The position numbers and the translations under genes were made by a program. A DNA stretch of 64,000 bases. Origin: Boseongicola sp. (GTDB lineage Bacteria > Pseudomonadota > Alphaproteobacteria > Rhodobacterales > Rhodobacteraceae). Under the pieces are notes generated by a model, which was not told the DNA's origin, ran no database searches, and was given only the letters and a program-made list of their open reading frames with translations. Shown one piece after another: positions 10,003 to 19,132 of this stretch; the first letter of the stretch is position 1, and each line of letters opens with the position of its first letter. The stretch spans positions 2,427,932-2,491,931 of the forward strand of contig CP046179.1 of the NCBI GenBank assembly GCA_014075275.1, given 5' to 3'.

Positions 10003-10230
10003 TTAGTGAACACTTACCGGTGCGAAGTCATTCTGCCGTGCGAGAGCAAATGCAAGCGTCCGGTCTTTTACCAGGGCCAATTGTTCACCATCGGGAGCAT
10101 GCACCGCATAGACCTGATCCGTCTCGCCGGCTTGATCACGAACATCTGCCGGAAGTTCAGAGACATTGACAGGGCGAACATAGACCAACCGATCGCCGTC
10201 AAGCGCGGCAATATTGAATAGTGTATTCAT
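10003..10230 (-). CDS. DUF1150 family protein
   Basis: A 75-residue protein with the DUF1150 ending LAFALARQNDFAPVSVH and VYAVHAPDGEQLALV in the middle. DUF1150 genes in alphaproteobacteria are found directly after small heat-shock protein genes, as here, with 11 bases to the hsp20 remnant. Its function is not established; linkage suggests a heat-shock or chaperone context. It appears intact although the adjacent hsp20 is damaged. Confidence 0.85.
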   Translation of the reverse strand: MNTLFNIAALDGDRLVYVRPVNVSELPADVRDQAGETDQVYAVHAPDGEQLALVKDRTLAFALARQNDFAPVSVH

Positions 10231-10241
10231 AGTGTTACCCC

Positions 10242-10547
10242 TTACTTGGTTTCAATTTTGATCGTCTGCACAACCGCATCAGGTTTGGCGCGCATTAAAT
10301 CCACGTGCAAAAGTCCATTCTCCATCATCGCACCAGCCACCTCAACACCATCGGCCAAGAGAAACGTGCGCTGAAACTGACGCGCTGCAATACCCCGGTG
10401 CAAAAAAATGCGATCGCGGCTGTCGTCGTCCTGCTTTCCGCGGACCACCAATTGCCGGTCTTCAACTGTCAATGATAGATCATTTTCGGCAAGTCCATCA
10501 CCACTTTATAGACCATCAAAATGCGGGTAATTTAGGGCATCCACTCC
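10242..10547 (-). pseudogene. Hsp20 small heat-shock protein, decayed 5' half
   Basis: Only about 87 codons of an alpha-crystallin domain remain open. The 3' part is well conserved (SLTVEDRQLVVRGKQ, FLHRGIAARQFQRTF, ENGLLHVDL). Reading upstream in the same frame gives SGDGLAENDLS, then TAA at 10506-10508, then a degraded YPHFDGL that resembles the Hsp20 phrase YPPYNIE, then TGA at 10548-10550. Compared with the family, roughly ten residues appear lost between SGD and GLAEN, and the N-terminal arm is gone, replaced by the start of the divergent DUF465 gene. A short protein from TTG 10472 is possible but would lack the first strands of the domain. I call it a pseudogene by inference from remembered family sequence. 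Confidence 0.7.
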
Positions 10548-10563
10548 TCATCGGGCCTAATTG

Positions 10564-10788
10564 ATGACACAGACGCCACCAACCAAAATGGGACCCAATG
10601 AGGTGCTGCGCGTAAAACTTTCCGCATTGAAGCAGGAACACCGCGATCTTGATGAGGCAATTCACGCCTTGGAAGAGCGCAGTGTCCGGGATCCTCTGAC
10701 AATCAAGCGATTGAAGAAGCAAAAATTGGCATTGAAAGATCGTATCGCCATCATTGAAGATCGATTGACCCCGGATATCATCGCCTGA
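10564..10788 (+). CDS. DUF465 (YdcH-like) family protein
   Basis: A 74-residue, mostly helical, highly charged protein. The stretch LSALKQEHRDLDEAIHALEER followed by IKRLKKQKLALKDRIAIIE is the typical DUF465 antiparallel coiled-coil pattern. ATG 10564 follows an in-frame TTG. Function is unknown in the family. It lies just upstream of purE, 60 bases away, on the same strand. Confidence 0.85.
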   Translation: MTQTPPTKMGPNEVLRVKLSALKQEHRDLDEAIHALEERSVRDPLTIKRLKKQKLALKDRIAIIEDRLTPDIIA

Positions 10789-10848
10789 ACGATTGCGGGA
10801 CTGCGCGTGCAAGTCTAGTGTCCGCGCACAATCAACTAAGGGGCCAGA

Positions 10849-11328
10849 ATGAGTATCAAAGTCGGGATCATAATGGGCAGTCAAAGTGACTGGTCGACCT
10901 TGAAGCCTGCGGCAGAAATTCTTGATGAATTGCTGGTGCCTTATGAGACCAAAATAGTATCCGCACATCGCACGCCAGATCGGTTGTGGGATTATGGCAA
11001 GTCCGCAGTCGAACGCGGCTTGCAGGCGATCATTGCTGGCGCAGGAGGCGCCGCTCACCTGCCCGGGATGATGGCGTCCAAAACGCGCGTTCCCGTTATT
11101 GGTGTACCGGTTCAGACGCGTGCATTGTCGGGCGTAGACAGCCTTTACTCGATCCTGCAGATGCCACGTGGATATCCGGTTGCGACGATGGCAATCGGCG
11201 CCGGTGCCAATGCAGGACTAATGGCCGCCCAAATCCTTTCGCTTCAGGATGCAGAACTGGCGACCAGAATGGACCAATGGCGCTCAGATTTGACCGCATC
11301 AATTCCGGAAGGCCCATCGGATGACTGA
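10849..11328 (+). CDS. purE: N5-carboxyaminoimidazole ribonucleotide mutase
   Basis: PurE converts N5-CAIR to CAIR in purine synthesis. The 159 residues contain the signature [21 protein letters not shown] and [12 protein letters not shown], all typical of class I PurE. AAGGGG upstream supports the ATG. It overlaps purK by eight bases, so the two are coupled and their products act in sequence. Confidence 0.97.
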   Translation: MSIKVGIIMGSQSDWSTLKPAAEILDELLVPYETKIVSAHRTPDRLWDYGKSAVERGLQAIIAGAGGAAHLPGMMASKTRVPVIGVPVQTRALSGVDSLYSILQMPRGYPVATMAIGAGANAGLMAAQILSLQDAELATRMDQWRSDLTASIPEGPSDD

Positions 11329-12406
11329 AAGTTTGCGCCCAGGTCAGACCATCGGGATATTGGGCGGTGGGCAATTGGGCCGCATGCTGGCAATGGCTGC
11401 AGCAAGGTTGGGTCTGAGAACGCACGTATATGAACCCGCTGCAAATCCCCCTGCCGGCGAAGTTGCAGCATGCCTGACAACCGCGTCATATGACGATGAG
11501 CCAGCGCTGAGGGCTTTCGCCGCCAGCGTTGACGTAGTGACATATGAATTCGAGAACGTGCCTGCCAGCGCACTTGACCTGATAGAGGCACAAGTCAGCA
11601 TCCGACCAAATCGGCAAGCCCTGTCCGTCAGCCAGGATCGACTGACCGAAAAGACTTTTCTGACAGATATCGGTTTGACAGTTGCCCCATTCGCCGCGGT
11701 CAAAGACGACGCCGAGCTTGCGCAAGCCTTGGGCCCAATAGGAATGCCAGCAATCCTCAAGACCCGCCGGTTAGGCTATGATGGAAAAGGACAGGCGCGC
11801 ATTCAAGACCGGCATGATGCTCCTGCTGCCATGGAATCTATGGCCGGAGCTGACGCAATTCTTGAAGGCTTTGTTGATTTTGATCGAGAAATCAGCGTCA
11901 TCGCCGCGCGCTCGTTCGATGGCCATATTGCGTGTTTCGAGCCCGGTGAGAACGTTCATAGAGACGGGATTTTACATACGACTCGCGTGCCCGCTTCAAT
12001 TGATCAAGCTACGCGGGAGCGGGCGTTCGGAATTGCCGGAACTATTCTTGCCGCCCTGGACTATGTCGGTGTCTTAGGCGTGGAACTTTTTGTTTCCAAA
12101 GATGACCTGATAGTAAACGAAATTGCACCAAGAGTTCACAACTCGGGCCACTGGACCGAGGCTGGCGCGGTCATTGATCAATTCGAACAACATATGCGCG
12201 CTGTCGCAGGTTGGCCGCTGGTAGACCCCGTGCGCCATTCAGACGTTGCTATGACCAATCTCATTGGTAACGATGTTGACGAGGTGCCAAACATCTTGAG
12301 TGAAACCGGCGCAAAACTCCACCTCTACGGAAAAGCCGAGACTCGGCCCGGGCGCAAAATGGGGCATGTCACCCGAGTGATCGCGCCTGCTTTTGATAGG
12401 TCATGA
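11321..12406 (+). CDS. purK: 5-(carboxyamino)imidazole ribonucleotide synthase
   Basis: PurK is an ATP-grasp enzyme that carboxylates AIR to N5-CAIR using ATP and bicarbonate. The 361 residues begin with the nucleotide-fold phrase [17 protein letters not shown]; the ATP-grasp part has [14 protein letters not shown] and the metal site [14 protein letters not shown]. It overlaps purE upstream and shares an ATGA overlap with the NUDIX gene downstream. Confidence 0.97.
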   Translation: MTESLRPGQTIGILGGGQLGRMLAMAAARLGLRTHVYEPAANPPAGEVAACLTTASYDDEPALRAFAASVDVVTYEFENVPASALDLIEAQVSIRPNRQALSVSQDRLTEKTFLTDIGLTVAPFAAVKDDAELAQALGPIGMPAILKTRRLGYDGKGQARIQDRHDAPAAMESMAGADAILEGFVDFDREISVIAARSFDGHIACFEPGENVHRDGILHTTRVPASIDQATRERAFGIAGTILAALDYVGVLGVELFVSKDDLIVNEIAPRVHNSGHWTEAGAVIDQFEQHMRAVAGWPLVDPVRHSDVAMTNLIGNDVDEVPNILSETGAKLHLYGKAETRPGRKMGHVTRVIAPAFDRS

Positions 12407-12885
12407 GCATAGACGGCACGACGTCGGTATCACGTAGCGGCTCACGGATTCGCATTGCCGTTCGGGGCATATTATTAAAAGACAACAAGCTGTTGCTCGT
12501 TAATGCTTGGCCTGATGGGCAAAGCGACCTTTTGTGTGCACCGGGTGGAGGTGCAGAACCACATCAATCGCTTCCAGACAATTTGCGGCGCGAGTTCTAC
12601 GAAGAAACCGGATTGAGTGTTTCTGTCGGCCAATGCGTTCTCGTGAACGAATTCCATGATCCCGCCGGTGGATTTCATCAGGTCGACATTTACTTCAGAT
12701 GCTCGGCTTCAGATCACGACATTCAAGACAATTGGATTGATCCGGAAGGCGTAGTTACCGAACACCACTGGGTCACGCGCACCGAGTTGAGCAATCTAAA
12801 TGTCAAGCCCGACTCGCTGTCCGAAGTTGTTTGGGAACAAAGCGGAAGCGCTTCTTACGATCCACTTGAGCCCATTTTGCGCTGA
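12403..12885 (+). CDS. NUDIX hydrolase
   Basis: A 160-residue NUDIX-fold protein, start ATG 12403 overlapping the purK stop. The NUDIX box reads GGAEPHQSLPDNL then RREFYEETGL: the REUxEExGU core is intact, but the first Glu of the canonical Gx5E is replaced by Gln. Enzymes of this fold hydrolyse nucleoside diphosphates linked to another moiety; substrate is unknown. Location at the end of the pur operon hints at nucleotide housekeeping. The 3' end overlaps the convergent transporter gene by 31 bases. Confidence 0.88.
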   Translation: MSIDGTTSVSRSGSRIRIAVRGILLKDNKLLLVNAWPDGQSDLLCAPGGGAEPHQSLPDNLRREFYEETGLSVSVGQCVLVNEFHDPAGGFHQVDIYFRCSASDHDIQDNWIDPEGVVTEHHWVTRTELSNLNVKPDSLSEVVWEQSGSASYDPLEPILR

Positions 12886-13712
12886 GGAGCAAAGACCCCG
12901 GCCGCCACACCTCCCAGCACGATAATACTTGCAAATACAAGTTGCTGCGTCAGGACCTCGCCCAGCAACATCACACCGCCCACTACCGCGATCACAGGAA
13001 CGGTCAGTTGGGCAAGCGCGGCAATCGTTGTGTCCAGCTTGGGCAGAACCGAATACCAAAGGGCGTATCCAAGACCAGATGTCACCGCACCAGAAATTAC
13101 CGCGAGCATTGCAGCACTGGCGGAAAGTCCGTCAGGGATGATGAGCCAGATCGCCAACGAAAATGGCGCGGCACAAATGAAGTTTGCCCCAGTTTCGGCC
13201 AAAGGATTAGCAGCCTGTCGTCCAACCAAAGAATATACACCCCAACCAATAGCCGCCAAACCCATAAGCAACGCGGCACCAAGCGGCGGCGCTGAAACCC
13301 CAACCGGAAGAAGCAGCCAAATCAACCCAAGGAATGCAATTCCAGCACCAATCCATCGCAAGATATGAGGCTTGTCGCCTTTCAGCAGAGCTCCTGCAAA
13401 CATAGTAATTTGAACGCCACCGAAAAGGATCAACGCCCCAGCGCCGGCATCTAGCGCGACATAGGCAAAGGAAAAACCGATCATATAGAGAAGTAATGAA
13501 CCGGTTCCCCATGCACGATTAGGCGTCCATAGTTTGGGCAATCCGCCACGGAATGACAGGATCAACCCTAGCGTCAGTGCGCCGGATAGCACCCTTAGCG
13601 CTTGGAACGCTGCGGGCCCGGAGTCTCCATCCAACAATGCCCAACGATTAAGAACCGAGTTCGCCGAAAATGCGACCATCGTCAACGCTGTCAGCCAAAA
13701 AAGGCGCATCAT
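12855..13712 (-). CDS. EamA/DMT family transporter
   Basis: A 285-residue protein with about ten hydrophobic helices arranged as two EamA repeats. The first repeat includes [21 protein letters not shown], a typical first loop of drug/metabolite transporters; the second ends with [16 protein letters not shown]. It is likely an inner-membrane exporter, with unknown substrate. Its ATG overlaps the hemE stop by four bases, so the two genes are co-transcribed; export of a tetrapyrrole-related compound is possible but not supported by sequence. Confidence 0.85.
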   Translation of the reverse strand: MMRLFWLTALTMVAFSANSVLNRWALLDGDSGPAAFQALRVLSGALTLGLILSFRGGLPKLWTPNRAWGTGSLLLYMIGFSFAYVALDAGAGALILFGGVQITMFAGALLKGDKPHILRWIGAGIAFLGLIWLLLPVGVSAPPLGAALLMGLAAIGWGVYSLVGRQAANPLAETGANFICAAPFSLAIWLIIPDGLSASAAMLAVISGAVTSGLGYALWYSVLPKLDTTIAALAQLTVPVIAVVGGVMLLGEVLTQQLVFASIIVLGGVAAGVFAPQRKMGSSGS

Positions 13713-14752
13713 GTGCCCGGGTCCTCTCGCACTGTATCAATCATCAACTGAACATTTTCGGGATCGGCATCCGGGGTGATGCCATGGCCCAGATTAAAAA
13801 TGTGCGGGCCACCGGAAAGGGCCTTCTTGATAGCCCGCGTATCATCGACCAAATCCTGGCCCCCGGTCACCATATGCGATGATCTCAGGTTGCCTTGAAC
13901 GCAACCGTCCACTTGAACGTACTCAGCGGCCCAACTGGCATCCACACTATTGTCCAATGCAACGCAATCGGCGCCGGTTGCCTGGGCGAACCCAACATAC
14001 TTCCCACCCGCCTCTCGCGGGAAAGCAATAATCGGAATGTCTGGGTGTTTGGCCTTGATTTTCGCGATTATCTGTCGCGTGGGAGCAACAGCGAAATCTT
14101 CAAAATCGGCGTCACTAAGTGATCCGGCCCAGGAATCAAACAACTTCAGCACTTCTGCGCCCGCTGCAACTTGCGCCAGCAGATACTCTACTGTTGCATC
14201 GGCAATTCTATCGATCAGGGCCTGAAACAGCTCTCTGTTTTCATCTTTTAGCGCATGCGCCGGTGCCTGATCAGGCGTTCCACGGCCCGCAATCATATAA
14301 GTTGCAACCGTCCAGGGAGCGCCAGCAAAGCCAATCAGGGCTGTCTCGGCGGGCAATGAACCGGCGAGATTCCTAACAGTCTGGTATATTGGCGACAAAT
14401 GGTCGTGAATGGCATTCGCGGGTTTCAAGGCAGCAAAATCGGACTCGGTGGTTATGGTCGACAACCTTGGTCCTTCACCGGTGACAAACCAAAGATCAGC
14501 GCCAAGCGCGTCAGGAATAAGCAATATATCCGCGAACAAAATCGCGGCATCAAAACCGTAGCGTCGAATAGGCTGCAATGTAACTTCGGTGGCAAGTTCC
14601 GGGTTGTAACAAAGAGATAGAAAATCGCCTGCCTTTGCCCGCGTGGCACGATACTCAGGCAAATAACGTCCGGCCTGCCGCATCATCCAGATCGGCGGCG
14701 TCGCCAACGTTTCGCCGGCAAGTGCACGTAAGATCGGTTTTTGCTGGCTCAT
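13709..14752 (-). CDS. hemE: uroporphyrinogen decarboxylase
   Basis: HemE decarboxylates uroporphyrinogen III to coproporphyrinogen III. The 347 residues contain the signature [16 protein letters not shown] near residue 20, [12 protein letters not shown] and [17 protein letters not shown] 14752 is chosen because AAAGGG lies at the right distance; the open frame extends to 14803 but that adds 17 non-conserved residues. It is divergent from hemC and overlaps the transporter gene downstream. Confidence 0.96.
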   Translation of the reverse strand: MSQQKPILRALAGETLATPPIWMMRQAGRYLPEYRATRAKAGDFLSLCYNPELATEVTLQPIRRYGFDAAILFADILLIPDALGADLWFVTGEGPRLSTITTESDFAALKPANAIHDHLSPIYQTVRNLAGSLPAETALIGFAGAPWTVATYMIAGRGTPDQAPAHALKDENRELFQALIDRIADATVEYLLAQVAAGAEVLKLFDSWAGSLSDADFEDFAVAPTRQIIAKIKAKHPDIPIIAFPREAGGKYVGFAQATGADCVALDNSVDASWAAEYVQVDGCVQGNLRSSHMVTGGQDLVDDTRAIKKALSGGPHIFNLGHGITPDADPENVQLMIDTVREDPGT

Positions 14753-14770
14753 AATGTTACCCTTTCTCGC

Positions 14771-14791
14771 GCCACAGGTCCCAACTGTGGC
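14771..14791. promoter_or_regulatory. inverted repeat between hemE and hemC
   Basis: GCCACAG at 14771-14777 and CTGTGGC at 14785-14791 form a perfect 7-base inverted repeat with a 7-base spacer. It lies about 20 bases upstream of the hemE start codon and about 57 before hemC, in a spacer of only about 95 bases, so it could be an operator for one or both heme genes. Confidence 0.45.
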
Positions 14792-14847
14792 AAGGAATGT
14801 CAATCGGGCGCATTGTCAGTTTCACCCTCCAAGCCTATTCACAGCAC

Positions 14848-15789
14848 ATGATGAAATTACCTAACCCTACTCAGCCCCTACGTATCGGAACTCGTGGTTC
14901 ACCACTTGCTTTGGCGCAGGCGCAGGAAACTCGGCAAAGACTGTCTCGGGAGTTTGATTTGCCAGACGACGCCATCGAGATCGTCGTGATCAAAACGACT
15001 GGCGACCGCATTCAGGACCGTCCCCTGAAAGAAGTGGGTGGCAAAGGGCTTTTTACCCGCGAGATTGAAGACGATCTGTTGGCCGGTCGCATCGACATCG
15101 CTGTTCACTCGATGAAGGACATGCCGGTTTTTCAACCCGATGGCCTGGTAATTGGGTGTTATCTGCCGCGAGAAGACGCTCGGGACGCTTTCGTTAGCCC
15201 TTCTGCCGGTGACCTGTTGGAAGTCCCCGAGGGCGCTCGAATTGGAACTTCCAGCTTGCGTCGCAAAGCTCAGGTTTTGAATCGTCGCCCCGATCTGGAA
15301 GTCGTTGAATTTCGGGGAAATGTTCAGACACGCCTCAAGAAACTGGAGCAAGGCGTCGCGCACGGCACTTTTTTGGCCATGGCTGGACTGAACCGATTGG
15401 GTCTATCTCACTTGGGAAATAACCCTGTAGGCACTGACGTCATGTTACCCGCCGTTGCTCAAGGCGCAATTGGGATAGAGCGAAGAATAGACGACCACCG
15501 TGCCGCCGACATGCTTGCGGCTATCCACGATACCGAAACGGCTACGCAACTTGATGCAGAACGATCGTTTCTGGCTGGGCTGGATGGATCGTGCGAGACC
15601 CCAATAGCGGGATTGGCAGAGCTGTCAGGTGGTCAACTTACTCTACAAGGCGAGATTCTTCGCACCGATGGCAGCGAAGCGATCGCAGGCAGCCGGACCG
15701 GCGCAATTGAAGATGGTGCTGCCATGGGAACCGAACTTGCTCAAGAACTGCTTTCAAAGGCCGGACCAGAGTTTTTCGACTGGCGGTAG
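14848..15789 (+). CDS. hemC: hydroxymethylbilane synthase (porphobilinogen deaminase)
   Basis: HemC polymerises four porphobilinogens to hydroxymethylbilane. The 313 residues show LRIGTRGSPLALAQA at the start, VVIKTTGDRIQDRPL, FTREIEDDLLAGRIDIAVHSMKD, and the dipyrromethane-cofactor Cys249 in GLDGSCETPIAG. ATG 14848 or the adjacent ATG 14851 is the likely start. Together with divergent hemE it covers two early steps of tetrapyrrole synthesis. Confidence 0.96.
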   Translation: MMKLPNPTQPLRIGTRGSPLALAQAQETRQRLSREFDLPDDAIEIVVIKTTGDRIQDRPLKEVGGKGLFTREIEDDLLAGRIDIAVHSMKDMPVFQPDGLVIGCYLPREDARDAFVSPSAGDLLEVPEGARIGTSSLRRKAQVLNRRPDLEVVEFRGNVQTRLKKLEQGVAHGTFLAMAGLNRLGLSHLGNNPVGTDVMLPAVAQGAIGIERRIDDHRAADMLAAIHDTETATQLDAERSFLAGLDGSCETPIAGLAELSGGQLTLQGEILRTDGSEAIAGSRTGAIEDGAAMGTELAQELLSKAGPEFFDWR

Positions 15790-16140
15790 TTAACCCTGCG
15801 CAATCAGGGCGATGGGTGCGTGGGCGTCCCGTTCGTAGTCTAGTGGCGCATCGCCAGTTGCCATTGTCTCGCGCTTGAATTCATAAACCATTTCGCCAGC
15901 GTCTTCTTCGGAAGCGATAATCAAACACTGAGATAGGTGGCGACTACCATCATAGACATCAACCAATCCGCGAAGGTGTGGCGCGTCGTCGACGTCAAGC
16001 GCAAACCCTTCATCCCAATACCGCAATATCGTGAATGTCTGTTCACCGGCCTGCACGCGCAGACGGCTTTTCTTTCGCTGGTCGCGTTTACGGGCCATCT
16101 CTAGCCCTTCACGCACCTCTTTCGGCAAATATTCGATCAT
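15790..16140 (-). CDS. conserved hypothetical protein
   Basis: A 116-residue protein starting at ATG 16140, preceded by GGGGGAG. The N-terminus MIEYLPKEVREGLEMARKRDQRKKSRL is strongly basic and helical; the rest looks like a beta-rich domain (TFTILRYWDEGFALD, LRGLVDVYDGSRHLSQCLI). The basic helix followed by strands resembles a PilZ-like layout, but I cannot show the PilZ motifs and do not assign the family. It converges on hemC, whose stop ends at the base before this gene's stop. Confidence 0.7.
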   Translation of the reverse strand: MIEYLPKEVREGLEMARKRDQRKKSRLRVQAGEQTFTILRYWDEGFALDVDDAPHLRGLVDVYDGSRHLSQCLIIASEEDAGEMVYEFKRETMATGDAPLDYERDAHAPIALIAQG

Positions 16141-16367
16141 ATTAACTCCCCCAAACAATAGCTTGGGGCGATTTCCGATTCGGTCAAGCTTGCCAGTCGA
16201 TTAATTATCATTGCGGAAACAGTTCTCTTAATCTGCGGCATTTTGATCGCGACTGTGACGTTGTCGGAAACAGAGTCTGGCGCACAACCGCACATCTGAC
16301 AGCCGATACTCCGTATTATTGCACATAGGCCGTGTGGCACCGCCTGTAGCTAAATTAAAAAGAGAAA

Positions 16368-16386
16368 GCCTATAAGCCTATAAGCC
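16368..16386. repeat. short tandem repeat GCCTATAA
   Basis: Two and a third copies of the 8-base unit GCCTATAA lie immediately before the ribosome site of the hydroquinone reductase gene. Confidence 0.6.
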
Positions 16387-16403
16387 AACAAGGAGTGCAT
16401 ATC

Positions 16404-17408
16404 ATGGGCCGGTTAATCGATGGTGTCTGGACGACTGGCGCCGATTTCAAAAAGACCAAAGACGGTAAATTCGTCAGGGCAGACGCCAAATTTCGCAATT
16501 GGATCACAGTTGATGGTTCAGCGGGCACCAGCGGCGAGAGTGGTTTTGAGGCTGAAGCCGACCGCTATCACCTCTATGTCTCGTACGCATGCCCTTGGGC
16601 ACACAGAACGCTGATATTCCGCAAGCTAAAGGGCTTGGAAGATCTCATTAGCTATTCAGTTGTCAGTCCGCTGATGCTGGACCAAGGATGGACATTCGAT
16701 GCCGATTTCGTGGGTTCAAAAGGCGATGATCTTTATGGCTCGTCAAAATTACACCAGATCTACACCAAGGCATCTCCAGACTTTTCCGGTCGGGTGACCG
16801 TCCCCGTTCTGTGGGACAAGAAACGTCAGACCATAGTATCCAATGAAAGCTCTGAAATCATTCGGATGTTCAATTCAGAGTTCGACCATCTGACCGGCAA
16901 TACTGACGATTTTTGGCCTGCCCAAATGCGTGAAGAGATCGAAGAGGTCAATGAGCGGATCTATCATACGTTCAACAATGGCGTTTACAGAACGGGATTT
17001 GCATCAAAGCAGGCTGCCTACGACGAAGCCGTCGGGGAATTGTTTGACACATTGGACTGGCTTGAAGATCGACTGTCCAAGAACCACTACCTGATGGGTG
17101 ACCAAATTACCGAGGCAGATTGGCGGCTCGTCGCAACGCTGTTTCGTTTTGACCTAGTGTACAACATCCACTTCAAGTGCAGTCGAAACCGAATTGTCGA
17201 CTTCCCAAATCTTTGGTCACTTGCGCGCGAATTGTACCAATGGACGGCACCGGACGGCAGCGCGATAGCAGACACTGTGAAGTTCGATCATATCGCGCAT
17301 CATTATTATCGCAGCCACGAAAGTATCAACGCCCATCGGATTGTCCCGCTTGCTCAACCGGTTGACTGGACTGCACCAAATGGGCGAAAAGCGAGTTCGG
17401 CTGCCTAA
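16404..17408 (+). CDS. glutathione S-transferase family, glutathionyl-hydroquinone reductase type
   Basis: A 334-residue Xi-class GST-like enzyme. The catalytic Cys63 lies in YACPWAHRTLIFRKLKGLE; ESSEIIRMFN is the glutathione-binding segment; the C-terminal helical domain has ITEADWRLVATLFRFD. Such enzymes reduce glutathionyl-hydroquinones with release of GSSG. AAGGAG ends eight bases before ATG 16404, which is therefore preferred over GTG 16395. The 3' end overlaps the convergent receiver-domain gene by four bases. Confidence 0.9.
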   Translation: MGRLIDGVWTTGADFKKTKDGKFVRADAKFRNWITVDGSAGTSGESGFEAEADRYHLYVSYACPWAHRTLIFRKLKGLEDLISYSVVSPLMLDQGWTFDADFVGSKGDDLYGSSKLHQIYTKASPDFSGRVTVPVLWDKKRQTIVSNESSEIIRMFNSEFDHLTGNTDDFWPAQMREEIEEVNERIYHTFNNGVYRTGFASKQAAYDEAVGELFDTLDWLEDRLSKNHYLMGDQITEADWRLVATLFRFDLVYNIHFKCSRNRIVDFPNLWSLARELYQWTAPDGSAIADTVKFDHIAHHYYRSHESINAHRIVPLAQPVDWTAPNGRKASSAA

Positions 17409-17764
17409 CCAGCTCTTCCGTGGTATTCAACGATTGCCGCCAAATCACCAGGCGGTGTACGCTCGGCCACCAGAGCCGCGGCGTTTGGCATATGGTTGAA
17501 GATCGATCCATCTGAAAAAAACGTGCCGTTTGTCACGAAAACTACCCGTGTATTTGGGTAGCGGTAACTTGCATAATCGGCGACCGCAAAGGCACTGCCA
17601 TCCTGCAACATCAGATCAAGCACGATGACGTCAAAGACGTTCTGCCGTAGGCAGTCGACTGCGGCCTCTTGCGCATGAACAACTGTTGCCTCGTGACCCA
17701 GACGATTTAAATGTCTTGCCCAAATTCGAGACAATTCTGGACTATTTGCGACGATCAAAACCAC
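17405..17764 (-). CDS. degenerate response-regulator receiver domain protein
   Basis: A stand-alone receiver-like protein of 119 residues. GTG 17764 is chosen because GGAGG lies seven bases upstream; the longer frame to 17827 would add 21 unrelated residues. Asp50 in DVIVLDLMLQDGS matches the phospho-acceptor site. However the acidic pair of the first loop is replaced (VLIVANSPE) and the conserved Lys near the end is absent (VAERTPPGDL), so normal Mg2+-dependent phosphorylation is doubtful. No output domain and no kinase neighbour are present. Confidence 0.8.
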   Translation of the reverse strand: MVLIVANSPELSRIWARHLNRLGHEATVVHAQEAAVDCLRQNVFDVIVLDLMLQDGSAFAVADYASYRYPNTRVVFVTNGTFFSDGSIFNHMPNAAALVAERTPPGDLAAIVEYHGRAG

Positions 17765-17923
17765 GATCAAACCTCCGGCGGCGGGGAACCGCTGCGGTAT
17801 GACACCCCGCGCATATTCTTCAGCCATACTTGTTAACAGATCATTAACGAATCTGATCAGACGGTTAACAATTGGCGACTTTCAGCCGGTTACGCTTGCC
17901 CTTCGACCGACCACTGATAATCT

Positions 17924-19132
17924 TTGCGAAATTCACTCATTAGGTTGCAAATTATACGTTTTCCCATTGTTCTAACTGGTGCCTGCCTGGCATTTTTTGT
18001 CGGCTCTCAAGCGGGCGCAGCCTGCGGCGGAGATTTTCAATCTTTCGTCAACGGGTTGAAGTCAGAGGCGCGTCAGAACGGACATTCAAAGCGTAACGTC
18101 GACAATTTCTTTACTGGCGTTTCTCAAGACAGCAAGGTTCTAAAAGCTGACAGATCGCAAGGGATTTTCCTTCGACCTTTCGTCGACTTTTCGCAACGAC
18201 TGATCAGCCAGAACAGGCTGGATGGTGCAAAAAGAAACGCCCGGAAATGGGATGCCGTATTCGACCGCGCCGAACAAAGTTCCGGTGTTTCTCGGGGCGT
18301 CTTGTTGGCCTTTTGGGCGTTTGAGACCGATTTTGGTGCCGTTCAGGGCGACTTCAATACGGTTGATGCGCTTGTCACCCTTTCCCACGATTGCCGCCGT
18401 CCTGAACTGTTTCGTCCACAGGTGTTTGCAGCACTTGAACTTTTCGAAAATGGTGATTTTGATCCTCGAACAACCACAGGGGCTTGGGCGGGCGAAATCG
18501 GCATGGTTCAGATGCTGCCCGAGGATATTCTGACCAATGGTGTTGATGGCGACGGTGACAATCACGTTCGGCTGAAAACTTCGGCTCCAGACGCGCTGCT
18601 GTCGGGCGCAAATATGCTGAAATCGCTCGGCTGGCGCGCAAATGAGCCTTGGCTTCAGGAAGTGGAATTGCCGGCCGATTTTGACTGGTCCAAAACCGGG
18701 CTTGGCACCAAAAAGAAGGCGCGCGATTGGGTTGGCCTTGGCGCGCGGGTCCGAGAAGGCGATTTGAAGGCACCTGCACTTCAATCATCTATTGTAATTC
18801 CGCAGGGCAGACACGGACCAGCATTCATCGCTTATCCCAATTTTGATGTCTTCTTCGAATGGAATCAAAGTTTTGTCTACGTCACAACTGCGGCGTATTT
18901 TGCTACTCGGATTGAGGGTGCCAAAGTTTACCAAGCGGGCAACCCTTCGCCTGGCTTCAAGCGCGAAGAAATGAAGACACTTCAAGAAAAGCTTGCTGCT
19001 CGCGGGCATGACGTGGGCGGCGTTGACGGAATTCTTGGGGCAAAAACCCGCGATGCAATTCAGAGTGAGCAGACCCGACTTGGATTGCCAGCCGATGCCT
19101 GGCCGACGCGTGAATTGTTGAGCAAACTTTGA
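17924..19132 (+). CDS. lytic murein transglycosylase (MltB-like) with peptidoglycan-binding domain
   Basis: A 402-residue exported enzyme. Residues about 1-33 form a signal peptide ending near GSQAGAACG. The MltB-type domain has the catalytic Glu in FWAFETDFG and the phrase GEIGMVQMLPEDIL. The C-terminal part EKLAARGHDVGGVDGILGAKTRDAI is a peptidoglycan-binding type 1 module. It would cut glycan strands to 1,6-anhydromuropeptides in the periplasm. Start is TTG 17924 or TTG 17945; neither has a strong ribosome site. A small ParB-like gene overlaps its stop. Confidence 0.9.
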   Translation: MRNSLIRLQIIRFPIVLTGACLAFFVGSQAGAACGGDFQSFVNGLKSEARQNGHSKRNVDNFFTGVSQDSKVLKADRSQGIFLRPFVDFSQRLISQNRLDGAKRNARKWDAVFDRAEQSSGVSRGVLLAFWAFETDFGAVQGDFNTVDALVTLSHDCRRPELFRPQVFAALELFENGDFDPRTTTGAWAGEIGMVQMLPEDILTNGVDGDGDNHVRLKTSAPDALLSGANMLKSLGWRANEPWLQEVELPADFDWSKTGLGTKKKARDWVGLGARVREGDLKAPALQSSIVIPQGRHGPAFIAYPNFDVFFEWNQSFVYVTTAAYFATRIEGAKVYQAGNPSPGFKREEMKTLQEKLAARGHDVGGVDGILGAKTRDAIQSEQTRLGLPADAWPTRELLSKL

